33,454 bases of DNA. Origin: Nitrospinia bacterium. GTDB taxonomy: Bacteria > Nitrospinota > Nitrospinia > JACRGO01. The stretch is from contig JAJDAS010000308.1 of the NCBI GenBank assembly GCA_029261755.1, positions 1 to 33,454 on the forward strand, read 5' to 3'. Position numbers and translations under genes: made by a program. Under the pieces are notes generated by a model, which was given only the letters and a program-made list of their open reading frames with translations, had not been told where the DNA came from and ran no database searches. Numbering within the stretch: the stretch's first letter is position 1; every line of letters starts with the position of its first letter. This document shows, piece by piece, positions 11,592 through 20,208 of the stretch.

Positions 11592-13328
11592 TTAGAACTT
11601 GTAGGTCAAGTCCCACCTAACTTCCCATACGTTTCTATCCCATCCTTTAGCACCGGCGATGAGTAAAGATGCGCCTTCACCTGTGAAGAAGTAACCGCCC
11701 CTGGTGGTGAGAGTCAGTTTAGGATAGATTTTGTAGTCGATCTTCCAGTCGATTTCGTGTCCGATATCTTTGGAAGACCTGGTGTAATCAGGTCCACCAG
11801 CTAAGTTCCCATCAATGTAGTTGTTACCCGCGTTAGCACCTGCTGCATTTACTACATTGCCATTATGGCGGTTATGGTTATCGGGCTCGTCTTCCCATGC
11901 TGCGATCTCTTCCATTGCACGTACAAAGGTGTAAGAGAGGAAGATGGACCATTTTGGAAATGGCTTCCATGTGTTGTTGAGCTGAACCAGGACCTGGTTT
12001 TCAAATTCACGATAACCACGACTCCAAGGAGAACCTAAACCCTGAGGGGTGATACCGGTGAGGTCAGGCATGATGGAATCTTCCCAAACTTCACACACAT
12101 AGAACCAACCTTCGGTTTGGAGCTTATTCACGTTACCACTTCCACCTCTTACATCGTCGTCACCGGAACCGGCGCCTACGATGAGACCAGGGATGGTTTT
12201 ATAATCTTTAGCAAGGTAATGGAACTTAGCATTCAGATAAGCGTTCCAACCGTTGATGTCGCCATTGTTCCTATCCAACCTGTTCCAGAAATGCGGTGCA
12301 GCAAAACCTGGTTGTGTAGCTGCAAATCCTCCTGTAGCGGTTATTGAAGTTGCTCCTCCTAAAGCACCTCCCGAGCCAATGGCTGAAGCAGAGGCTCCGG
12401 GCAGACCGTTACTGTTGTAGGAAGCGTTGTTCACGGAGTCTTTACCCCACAAACCATCTACTTCCCATTTTACCCTGATCATGTTGTTGTGAAGCTTCAG
12501 GTTACCGGCAAGACCTACTGCAAAAAGGCTTCCGATCTGAGGTTTGAAATGCGCGATACTGTAATCGATATCGTCGGTGAGGTAAGCGGTACCGTCATCC
12601 GTTCCGCTGTCATGGTAACCAAGGAAGAAAAGTTCCATGGAACCCATTTTGTTGGGGAGCTTTTGTTTCAACTGGATATACGCCATTCGGGCAGCGCCAC
12701 CGCTCTCTTCGCCTTGCCCCAGAGTGTCCCAGGTGTATTGGTCTTGTTTATTATCACTCAAGCCCAGGTAACCTTCGCTCAATACAGTGTAACCAATGGT
12801 ACTGGTCAGGCTGTCGTTCCATTTACTGACGAACCTTACTCCGTCAACCTCGTAGTCGAATACCAATTTGTTACCAAGGTAGGTATACATTCTACCGAGA
12901 TGCATTTTGGTGGGAACCAAATTGTTCATGAAAGGAAGCTTGATATCGATCCAGGCTTCATCCACATGCATGTTATAGTTGGTTTCCTTGTTGGTGAACA
13001 GACCGTTTTGTCCGGCATGGGTTCTTCTGCCGCCAGCGGCGTTTTTAAAGGAACCTCTTTGGTTGTCTACACCCCACCAGCCCTGGGCCAAATCCATTCT
13101 CAGATGGACCTTCACATCGCCGTCAAAAGCGGAAAAGGTAGGTTTCAACCTTACCAAGCTCACCGTGTACCAGTCGTTGATGTCGTCTTTACCCATTCGG
13201 AAATCGTTCTGTCCGATGGACCAAGTCTTGAATACCCCGTTCAATTTCATATCTATCGCTTCGGCGGGTGTCATGCAAGCCACCGAAACCGCGACCGCTG
13301 CAAACAGCGTTAATAGCTTTTTCATCAT
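11592..13328 (-). CDS. Outer-membrane porin-like beta-barrel protein
   Basis: 578 aa; signal peptide 'MMKKLLTLFAAVAVSVACMTPAEA', alternating amphipathic strands, C-terminus 'VRWDLTYKF' ending in aromatic F. Confidence 0.75.
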   Translation of the reverse strand: MMKKLLTLFAAVAVSVACMTPAEAIDMKLNGVFKTWSIGQNDFRMGKDDINDWYTVSLVRLKPTFSAFDGDVKVHLRMDLAQGWWGVDNQRGSFKNAAGGRRTHAGQNGLFTNKETNYNMHVDEAWIDIKLPFMNNLVPTKMHLGRMYTYLGNKLVFDYEVDGVRFVSKWNDSLTSTIGYTVLSEGYLGLSDNKQDQYTWDTLGQGEESGGAARMAYIQLKQKLPNKMGSMELFFLGYHDSGTDDGTAYLTDDIDYSIAHFKPQIGSLFAVGLAGNLKLHNNMIRVKWEVDGLWGKDSVNNASYNSNGLPGASASAIGSGGALGGATSITATGGFAATQPGFAAPHFWNRLDRNNGDINGWNAYLNAKFHYLAKDYKTIPGLIVGAGSGDDDVRGGSGNVNKLQTEGWFYVCEVWEDSIMPDLTGITPQGLGSPWSRGYREFENQVLVQLNNTWKPFPKWSIFLSYTFVRAMEEIAAWEDEPDNHNRHNGNVVNAAGANAGNNYIDGNLAGGPDYTRSSKDIGHEIDWKIDYKIYPKLTLTTRGGYFFTGEGASLLIAGAKGWDRNVWEVRWDLTYKF

Positions 13329-13485
13329 AATTAGCTTCTCCTCTCCAATCCACTAATAAAAAAAATTTTAAACATGAAACAATCTAATAAATGTAATGAG
13401 TTAACTACAACCTGAGAAATTACCACCTCCCTTTAATGTATTTATATATTAAAAATTAATTTTCCTTAGATTCAAAAAGTGCACC

Positions 13486-13515
13486 ATTTTAGAATAATCG
13501 CAAGGCCCGTGTCAA
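13486..13515 (-). promoter_or_regulatory. Putative sigma70-type promoter for the porin gene
   Basis: On the minus strand: TTGACA - 18 nt - TAAAAT (plus-strand 13515 to 13486); implies a roughly 150-nt AT-rich 5' UTR. Confidence 0.55.
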
Positions 13516-13770
13516 CCGGAAATAAAAAAAAATCCAATTGGGTATCAAAATTATGCCTCCGGCCTATGAAAATTGTGTAAAATCAAACAGTTCCACAGCC
13601 GGCAATTCAATCTTTTTTTCCCCCAAATTCTATTGATAGGGTGTGCAAGAAGGCTTGACAAACCTGACTGAAACACCAAGAGGAGTGTTTTTATCCACTT
13701 TCCAAACGTAAACAATCCATGATTTCCACCCATGAACCATAGGAACCCGGAATTTCTTTGAAGGAAACGC

Positions 13771-14655
13771 TTATTGCTTGGCCGATTTTTCCAATTCCAT
13801 GATGATTTGTCCGTTCTTGAAAATTCTCACCGCACCAGTACTTTCGGAGATGATAACGGCAGTGGCATCCGTAACGGAGGTGATCCCCGCCGCTGCCACA
13901 TGGCGACTTCCCAAGCCCCTTGGCAGGTCGTCTGACTCCAGGGCCGCGTTGAGGTGGCGTCCGGCCGAAATTACAGTGCCGTCTTCCCGAATGATGAAGG
14001 CCCCGTCCAGGGCGGAGAACTCCCGGATGGTCTCCCTCAGATTTTGGTCCAGGATATTGCACTCGTCGTCCGAATAACCCCGGAAAGGATTGATGATCAT
14101 CTGGCGGGATAGCTGCATAACCTTCTCGTGGTCTCCAATCACAAAGATGGTCCCCACCGGCTTTCCCTCTCTTCCCTGGCTGGCCAGCTCCAGGGCCAGG
14201 TTCAGGGTGGCCTCGAACAAAATGGGATTGGTCTTGCCGCTCTCCATCATCATTTCAGCAGAGGTAAAGACCTCGGACTCTTTGCCTATGTCCAGGACAA
14301 TGATGTTATCCAGGGGGCTAGTCTTGGGCACTCCCGAAATACAGACCAACTTATCACCTTTCTTGATGATTCCGGCGGAGATCCCTTTGATGATGGCCAA
14401 TTTTACCTGTCCGATTCGATTGAAACCTATATTCGGAAGGGAAAGGACGTTTTTTGAAATGTCCAGCCCTTTGATGTGCGTATCCTTCTGTCGAGTGGCA
14501 AGGATTAGTTTATGCTTTTTCGTGGCCTCTTTATAAAGTTCGAAGTCTTCCTGGTTGTCCGAGCAGATGAGGATGAAATTAGCTTTGAGTTTGGTGGCAA
14601 TGGAGATGGCCGAGTTCAGAATGATCTTGTCCGTATTGTTCAGTTTGGGAGGCAT
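13771..14655 (-). CDS. Diadenylate cyclase (DisA_N/DAC domain) with N-terminal pyruvate-kinase-C-like domain, DacZ-like architecture
   Basis: DAC motifs 'DGAFIIREDGTVISAGRHL' (DGA) and 'LGSRHVAAAGITSVTDATAVIISESTGAVRIFKNG' (RHxxA); N-terminal half 'ISIATKLKANFILICSDNQ...GISAGIIKKGDKLVCISGVP' is PK C-terminal-domain-like. Confidence 0.85.
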   Translation of the reverse strand: MPPKLNNTDKIILNSAISIATKLKANFILICSDNQEDFELYKEATKKHKLILATRQKDTHIKGLDISKNVLSLPNIGFNRIGQVKLAIIKGISAGIIKKGDKLVCISGVPKTSPLDNIIVLDIGKESEVFTSAEMMMESGKTNPILFEATLNLALELASQGREGKPVGTIFVIGDHEKVMQLSRQMIINPFRGYSDDECNILDQNLRETIREFSALDGAFIIREDGTVISAGRHLNAALESDDLPRGLGSRHVAAAGITSVTDATAVIISESTGAVRIFKNGQIIMELEKSAKQ

Positions 14656-14659
14656 GATC

Positions 14660-15154
14660 TTAATCTCCTACCCTTTCTTTTTGCAGAAAAGGCAAAACGG
14701 ATTCCGGCACCAGCCCTTTCACATCCCCTCGAAGGTGGGCGATTTCTTTGATGAGCCGCGAACTCAGGAAGGAGTAATCCAGGCTAGGAATCATGAAGAT
14801 GGTCTCGATGGAAGGGTCCAGAGTGCGGTTCATCAATCCCATCTGCAACTCGTATTCATAATCGGTGACGGCCCGGAGTCCGCGGACAATGACCCCGCCC
14901 TCCACCGTCTTCATGTAATCAGTCAACAAATTTTCAAAATGGTCCACCTTGATATTCTCCCATCCCACAGTGGACTTTTGTATGAATTCCATCCGTCTCT
15001 CTATGGAGAAGGCTGGCTTTTTGTCCGGGTTATGGGCCACGGCAACAATCAGCTTATCGAACATCTTCAAACTCCGTTTCATGATGTCCAGATGGCCGTT
15101 GGTAACCGGATCAAAGGTGCCGGGGTACACCGCTATTTTTTTTTGTGTGGACAT
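14660..15154 (-). CDS. coaD: Phosphopantetheine adenylyltransferase
   Basis: 'AVYPGTFDPVTNGHLDIMKRSL', 'GGVIVRGLRAVTDYEYELQMGLMNR', 'YSFLSSRLIKEIA'. Confidence 0.98.
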   Translation of the reverse strand: MSTQKKIAVYPGTFDPVTNGHLDIMKRSLKMFDKLIVAVAHNPDKKPAFSIERRMEFIQKSTVGWENIKVDHFENLLTDYMKTVEGGVIVRGLRAVTDYEYELQMGLMNRTLDPSIETIFMIPSLDYSFLSSRLIKEIAHLRGDVKGLVPESVLPFLQKERVGD

Positions 15155-15316
15155 AGGCAGTCAATTAGCTTAGAATTTGGCTATTCTACCATGGACACAC
15201 ACAGGATGGCACGGTCCCGGTTTGGAGCCTCTATGATTTCCTGTGGCTTTGGCAGGAGATCCGAAAAAATACATGTTACGTAGAAAGTTTCTCCGTTTCA
15301 AGAAATCCCGCAAAAA

Positions 15317-16246
15317 ATGAAAATAACCCTCATCCTTTACAAATATTTTAATTTCTTCTGCGTCCTGGTGCTCATCACCCTCCTTTGTTCTTTTGAAATG
15401 CGCTTCAGCTTTACAGAAAAGCTCCTGGGCTATTATCTCTTTTGGCAGAACGACAGCCGTCCCAAGATTGGAAGGATGTGGGAATTCCAAGACAAGAATA
15501 TTGCGGCCCTTGGCAGCATAGAGGAGGTTGTGGCCAATCTCAAGGAGGTTAAATCCCAGGCCATGAACATCTCCACATTCCGGGAACTTTTTCATCTCAT
15601 TGAAAAAGAGGGTGATATCGCCATCTCTAAGAACCAGTTCGTGTTACTTCAAAAAAACCTTCCACTGGAACTATCGGAAATTTTTTTCTCACCCATGGAC
15701 GTTCTCTCCTTGTTTTATAGTTCCAGTTGGGACAGAACTTTTTTCATCAAGGAGGGTTTGGAGGTGGAGATTCTGCTGGTGGACTCCAGCAACCGGGTCC
15801 TGAAAAAAACAACCATTGATGATGAGCAGATCAAGCTCATCAAAATGATGGGGGAGGTAATTAAAAAACCCCTTGACGAAGTCGATGAGTTTAAAAACAG
15901 GATTTACCCGGTTTCGGAGTTTTTTTCCAGGCTCCAGAGAATGGATGAATATTCCAGGAGTAAGGTCTTCCAGAACCCCGCAAGGCTTTTGGATTGGGGA
16001 AACAAGCTAAAGAGGGTGGGGATTTCCGAATTTTCGAGATCGGGCTGGATCAGGATCGGCTATGAATTGGAAGACGCCTTGAAAAAAGAAACAGTAGTAT
16101 TTGAACTCAATGAATTCCTGATTTACGAAGTCATGGACTACCTAAACCCCGCAGAAAGGTCATTTTACTCCAAAAAGGAAAAAAAGCTGAAAAGAGAAAA
16201 AAAGGAACGCTTTGGGGGCGTGGGGTCGGAGTGGGATGATTTTTAG
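15317..16246 (+). CDS. Hypothetical membrane-anchored protein
   Basis: 309 aa with one N-terminal hydrophobic segment 'FFCVLVLITLLCSF' and a highly charged C-terminus; no family recognised. Coding-like composition. Confidence 0.7.
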   Translation: MKITLILYKYFNFFCVLVLITLLCSFEMRFSFTEKLLGYYLFWQNDSRPKIGRMWEFQDKNIAALGSIEEVVANLKEVKSQAMNISTFRELFHLIEKEGDIAISKNQFVLLQKNLPLELSEIFFSPMDVLSLFYSSSWDRTFFIKEGLEVEILLVDSSNRVLKKTTIDDEQIKLIKMMGEVIKKPLDEVDEFKNRIYPVSEFFSRLQRMDEYSRSKVFQNPARLLDWGNKLKRVGISEFSRSGWIRIGYELEDALKKETVVFELNEFLIYEVMDYLNPAERSFYSKKEKKLKREKKERFGGVGSEWDDF

Positions 16247-16270
16247 ATGAAATCGAATTTAACCCGCTCC

Positions 16271-18184
16271 CTATGGCGCCACGGGTAGGGTTATGGTAAC
16301 CGTGGTTCCTTTTTCCGGCTCCGATTCATACTCCATCACCCCCCCATGTTCCTTGACAATCCCGTAAGATATGGCGACTCCCAGGCCACTGCCTCCGGTA
16401 GAGAGTTTTGTGGTGAAAAAGGGTTCCATCACCCTGCGCAGGGTATCCGGCTCCATCCCTTTCCCTTCGTCCTTGACTTGGAGAATAACTACCCTGCGGG
16501 ACTCATCGTACAGTCCGGTAATCTCTATAACTTGTTCCGTATCGGTCAAGGCATGGCAGGCATTCGTAATTAAGTTAACAAAAACCTGTTCCAGCTTTTG
16601 GCAGTTTCCCCGAACCGTCGGCAGGTTGGATTCCACACTATTGTTGAAGTGTTTGGTGCTTCTTTTGATCATGCTCTTCAGAAGCTCCGCAGCAGAGTGG
16701 ATAGCATCTTTGATTAGAATCTTTTCCTGATAGTTAGAAGGGTCCATCCTGGAAAAATCGCGCAGGCTGCGAACGATGTTATTGATTCTTTCACCTCCGT
16801 TCAGGATTCCTTTTATAAGGTTTGGGAAGTTTTTGACGGCTTTCGTCACAGGCATTGGCTGTTTTTTTGCTTCTCCTTCTTCCTTTTGCAAAGGAAGAAG
16901 GAGGGGTTGCATCTCCCCCCACATTTCATCCACAAGAGAAGCGTTAAGCAAAACAAAGTTGTTCGGATTGTTGATCTCGTGCCCCATTCCAGCCGCCAAG
17001 GTCCCAAGAGAAGTCATCCTATTCGCGTGGGCAAGGAGTTCCGTTTGATGCTTTTCCCGTTCTTCGGACAGCCGATGCTCGGTAATGTCTTCCTTTACGG
17101 CAATAAAGTGGGTAATGGTTCCCTCTGTGTTTTTCACCGGCGATATGATGTTAGATTCCCAATAGAGATCCCCATTCTTTTTTTTATTATGAAATATCCC
17201 CCGCCAATCCTTTCCGGCTAAAATGGTTTCCCACAATTGTTGATATTCTTCTGCAGACGCCTCCCCCGACTTCAAAATTCGCGGTTTTTTTCCAATAGCC
17301 TCATCCGGCTTATAACCCGTTATTCTGGTAAAGGCTGGATTCACATATTCAATACGCCCTTCCGAATCCGTGATCATAATGGTATTCGGGCTCTGTTCAA
17401 TACACCGGGATAATTTGCGAACTTCTTCCTCCGCCTTAATTCTGCTGGTGATGTCCCTGGAGATTCTAATCAGGCTTGCCACATTACCTCTTTCATCCTT
17501 CACCGGATTAATGGAAGATTCCCAGCATATTTCTCTCCCGGAGTTTGTCCCGGATACATATATCAATTGAGTCAACTCTCCTTTTTTGGCCCTTTCCAAA
17601 TGGTTTTTTACCAGGGAATGATATTCTTTTTTTACGGTCTCCAGACAACTCATACCTTTCGTCACATCAAAATTTTCCAGCTCATTGGCCTTGATTCCCG
17701 CCTCATTCATATAGAGGACCTTCCCATCAAGATCCAGATGGCAAATACAATCCATGGAATTTTCCACCAGAACACGGTATTGTTCTTCGGATTTTTTTAA
17801 ATTACTTTCCAGCTCTTTCAATTCGATGGAGCGTTTCACGGTTCCCCGTAGTTCAACGGGGAGAATCGGCTTTCTGACAAAGGAGTTGACTCCCAACTCA
17901 TAACATCTTTCCACATCTTTATTATCCCCGTGGGCTGTAATAACCGTCACAAAATATGGGTCGGTCGGTTTCAATCGGATCTTTTCCAGAAATGCGATCC
18001 CATCCATAACCGGCATCTTCAGGTCAAGAATGATCAAAAGAGGGGTAGTCTCTTCAAGAATTTCCAACCCTTCCTGGCCGTTTTCCGCGAAAAATAATTG
18101 GTATCCCTCTTTACGTAGGGATATCTCGATGAACTTGCTTACATTCGGATCGTCTTCAAGGATCAAAATACTTCGTTTGGCCAT
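16271..18184 (-). CDS. Hybrid sensor histidine kinase (REC-PAS-PAS-HisKA-HATPase)
   Basis: N-terminal receiver 'ILILEDDPNVSKFIE...LIILDLKMPVMDG', two PAS domains, H-box 'GMGHEINNPNNFV', 'GGSGLGVAISYGIVKEHGG'. Confidence 0.93.
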   Translation of the reverse strand: MAKRSILILEDDPNVSKFIEISLRKEGYQLFFAENGQEGLEILEETTPLLIILDLKMPVMDGIAFLEKIRLKPTDPYFVTVITAHGDNKDVERCYELGVNSFVRKPILPVELRGTVKRSIELKELESNLKKSEEQYRVLVENSMDCICHLDLDGKVLYMNEAGIKANELENFDVTKGMSCLETVKKEYHSLVKNHLERAKKGELTQLIYVSGTNSGREICWESSINPVKDERGNVASLIRISRDITSRIKAEEEVRKLSRCIEQSPNTIMITDSEGRIEYVNPAFTRITGYKPDEAIGKKPRILKSGEASAEEYQQLWETILAGKDWRGIFHNKKKNGDLYWESNIISPVKNTEGTITHFIAVKEDITEHRLSEEREKHQTELLAHANRMTSLGTLAAGMGHEINNPNNFVLLNASLVDEMWGEMQPLLLPLQKEEGEAKKQPMPVTKAVKNFPNLIKGILNGGERINNIVRSLRDFSRMDPSNYQEKILIKDAIHSAAELLKSMIKRSTKHFNNSVESNLPTVRGNCQKLEQVFVNLITNACHALTDTEQVIEITGLYDESRRVVILQVKDEGKGMEPDTLRRVMEPFFTTKLSTGGSGLGVAISYGIVKEHGGVMEYESEPEKGTTVTITLPVAP

Positions 18185-18338
18185 TCTCTTTTCAATCTTG
18201 TGATGAAATAATAAAAACGCAAAGTTTGGCGTTATTAAAGAGTTGTACAGTCTTGAAATCGGCCATATTATTAACCAATTTCAGTTAGGAAGTAAAGGCG
18301 CTGAATTTATAAAGCCAGGTGAGAGTAAGGGGAGCTTT

Positions 18339-18788
18339 TTAGACAAAGAACAGGATTGTCCCGTGCAGAATGAGATTGGCCATGATGCCCGCAAGGACGT
18401 CGTCCAGCATAATGCCCCACCCGCTTTTTATTTTTTCCGCCCATTTGATAAAGGGCTTTATCACATCGAGAATACGAAACAGGACAAACCCGGCAAGGAC
18501 ATATTCCCACCCTTTCGGGATCATAAACATGGTTATCAACATACCGGCTATTTCGTCAATGACCACCTCTCCCGGGTCTTTCTTATTCAGATAGGATTCT
18601 GTCATGGTAGCCGTCTGCACACCTATCAGGAAAATAGCTACGGTTATAGCAAGGTAGAGCAGGGGGGAACAATCAACTAGGAAAAAGTAAATTAGAAGCC
18701 CTACTGCGGAGCCGGCGGTGCCGGGGGCTATGGGACTGAATCCGCTATAGGCTCCCGTGGATATGAATATGGCAATTTGTCGGATCAT
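18339..18788 (-). CDS. pgpA: Phosphatidylglycerophosphatase A
   Basis: 'FSPIAPGTAGSAVGL', 'DPGEVVIDEIAGMLITMF', 'FRILDVIKPFIKWAEKIKSGWGIMLDDVLAGIMANLIL'. Confidence 0.93.
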   Translation of the reverse strand: MIRQIAIFISTGAYSGFSPIAPGTAGSAVGLLIYFFLVDCSPLLYLAITVAIFLIGVQTATMTESYLNKKDPGEVVIDEIAGMLITMFMIPKGWEYVLAGFVLFRILDVIKPFIKWAEKIKSGWGIMLDDVLAGIMANLILHGTILFFV

Positions 18789-18918
18789 GAAAGTTGGCTG
18801 GAAATACCCGTACTATACTAACGCAGGACTGCAAAGGGTGAATTTGAAAATTGGGAGGGAGTTTCAGGACCGGCTTTTCACCGCCATTGGATAGCGGCAA
18901 TGGTTTTAGAAAGGCCAA

Positions 18919-19455
18919 TTAATGGGCACTGACCTTGGATTCCAGGTTCATGGCCCTCGGAAACAGATCTTCTTCTTCGATTTTGATGTGGGTAAGCAGG
19001 TCCGATTTCATCTCCAGGCAGCTTCGGATGAGCCCTTTTGTTTTCTCTCCTTCAAATTGAGTACCCTGGATCAGGCCGGAAAATTCCTGGATATCGCTCT
19101 CCATGTGGTTGAGGGACTCTTTTAAGACATTGTGTTCATACAGCATCTGGCTAACCGGACCCTGGACCCCGCACCCTATGGGGCCATCTGCTTGCCCCGA
19201 GGCCACGCTTTCCTCCATATCCTTAATGGTAGGGAATAAGATGTTTTCCTCTTTCATCAAATGCTGACTTATGTCCACGTCAACTTCTTGAAGGATTTCG
19301 TGTATCGAATCCACGTTCTCTTTCAGCTTTCCCTCTAAAGAAAGAGCCTTAATTGAGGCCAAGTCCTTTTTAATAACCGGCAGAACATCCCTTAAATACT
19401 GATGGTGCTTATCCAAGAGATGATCAATCGTTTCCGACAAATTTTTTCCTTCCAT
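18919..19455 (-). CDS. Hemerythrin/HHE-domain protein (Ric/ScdA-like)
   Basis: His/Glu ligand-like motifs 'LLDKHHQYL', 'HLMKEENILFPTI', 'YEHNVLKESL', 'HIKIEEEDLFPRAM'. Confidence 0.85.
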   Translation of the reverse strand: MEGKNLSETIDHLLDKHHQYLRDVLPVIKKDLASIKALSLEGKLKENVDSIHEILQEVDVDISQHLMKEENILFPTIKDMEESVASGQADGPIGCGVQGPVSQMLYEHNVLKESLNHMESDIQEFSGLIQGTQFEGEKTKGLIRSCLEMKSDLLTHIKIEEEDLFPRAMNLESKVSAH

Positions 19456-19635
19456 AAAACCTCCAAATTGCGGCGAAAGCTTTTTAAATTCTTATATTGA
19501 TAGTTTAAGAGTGTAACACTGGAGGGACATTCTAACAATTTGCCTCTATTGAGTCAATTATGCTTTACAACAGTAACCTTTACAACTATTATGAGTTGTG
19601 GCACAATATTGGCATATAATAAAGAAAGAAGGGAA

Positions 19636-20208
19636 ATGGCGTACTTTACTAGTAACAAATTGAGGATTTTCCTTCTCCTTCTCCTCATCTTCATGGCAAT
19701 ACTCATTGCCGGATTCATCTTTAAATATTTCGCAAATCTCCCTGATTCCATTTCGGTCAATATCACCGAGGATGGTGTGGATGTTGGTATAAAAAATTTC
19801 AACCTGGTGGAAGAGAAGAATGGGAAGCAAGAGTGGGTATTGAAGGCGGCTGAGGCCGAAATGCTATACTCCCAGGGGATTACTAAATTGACAAAGATGG
19901 ACCTGACCATCTCCAGGCCGAAAAAAGAGTCTGTCAAACTAACCTCGGACAGGGGAGTGGTTGAAAATAAAACTAAGGATATGGAGGCCCTGGGCAATGT
20001 GGTGGTTTTTGATGGCAAGTTTACGTTAAAATCGGAAAGGTTGAAGTGGAAAGCTGCCACCAAAAACATTAGCTCGGAGGAATTTATTACCATTACCGGG
20101 GGAAATTTCAAGGTCACCGGAACAGGCCTGCTTTCCAATGTGGAAGAAGAAAAAATTGAGTTGCTGAATAATGTTGTTATGTTCATAGACCCGGAAAAAG
20201 ATGAATAG
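19636..20208 (+). CDS. lptC: LPS export protein LptC-like
   Basis: ORF track start 19540; a better start is ATG 19636 (MAYFTSNKLRIFLLLLLIFMAILIAG, single TM) preceded by a purine-rich SD; followed by lptA and lptB. Confidence 0.8.
   Translation: MAYFTSNKLRIFLLLLLIFMAILIAGFIFKYFANLPDSISVNITEDGVDVGIKNFNLVEEKNGKQEWVLKAAEAEMLYSQGITKLTKMDLTISRPKKESVKLTSDRGVVENKTKDMEALGNVVVFDGKFTLKSERLKWKAATKNISSEEFITITGGNFKVTGTGLLSNVEEEKIELLNNVVMFIDPEKDE

Noticed and set aside
12489-13313. 274-aa plus-strand ORF opposite the porin gene
   Set aside because: The minus strand has signal peptide, barrel pattern, promoter and terminator; the plus-strand frame has no recognisable domain or SD support.
19590-19615. Possible sigma-54 promoter (GTGGCACAATATTGGCATA) upstream of lptC
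   Set aside because: The -24 half (TGGCAC) fits, but the -12 position reads TGGC rather than TTGC; not convincing.
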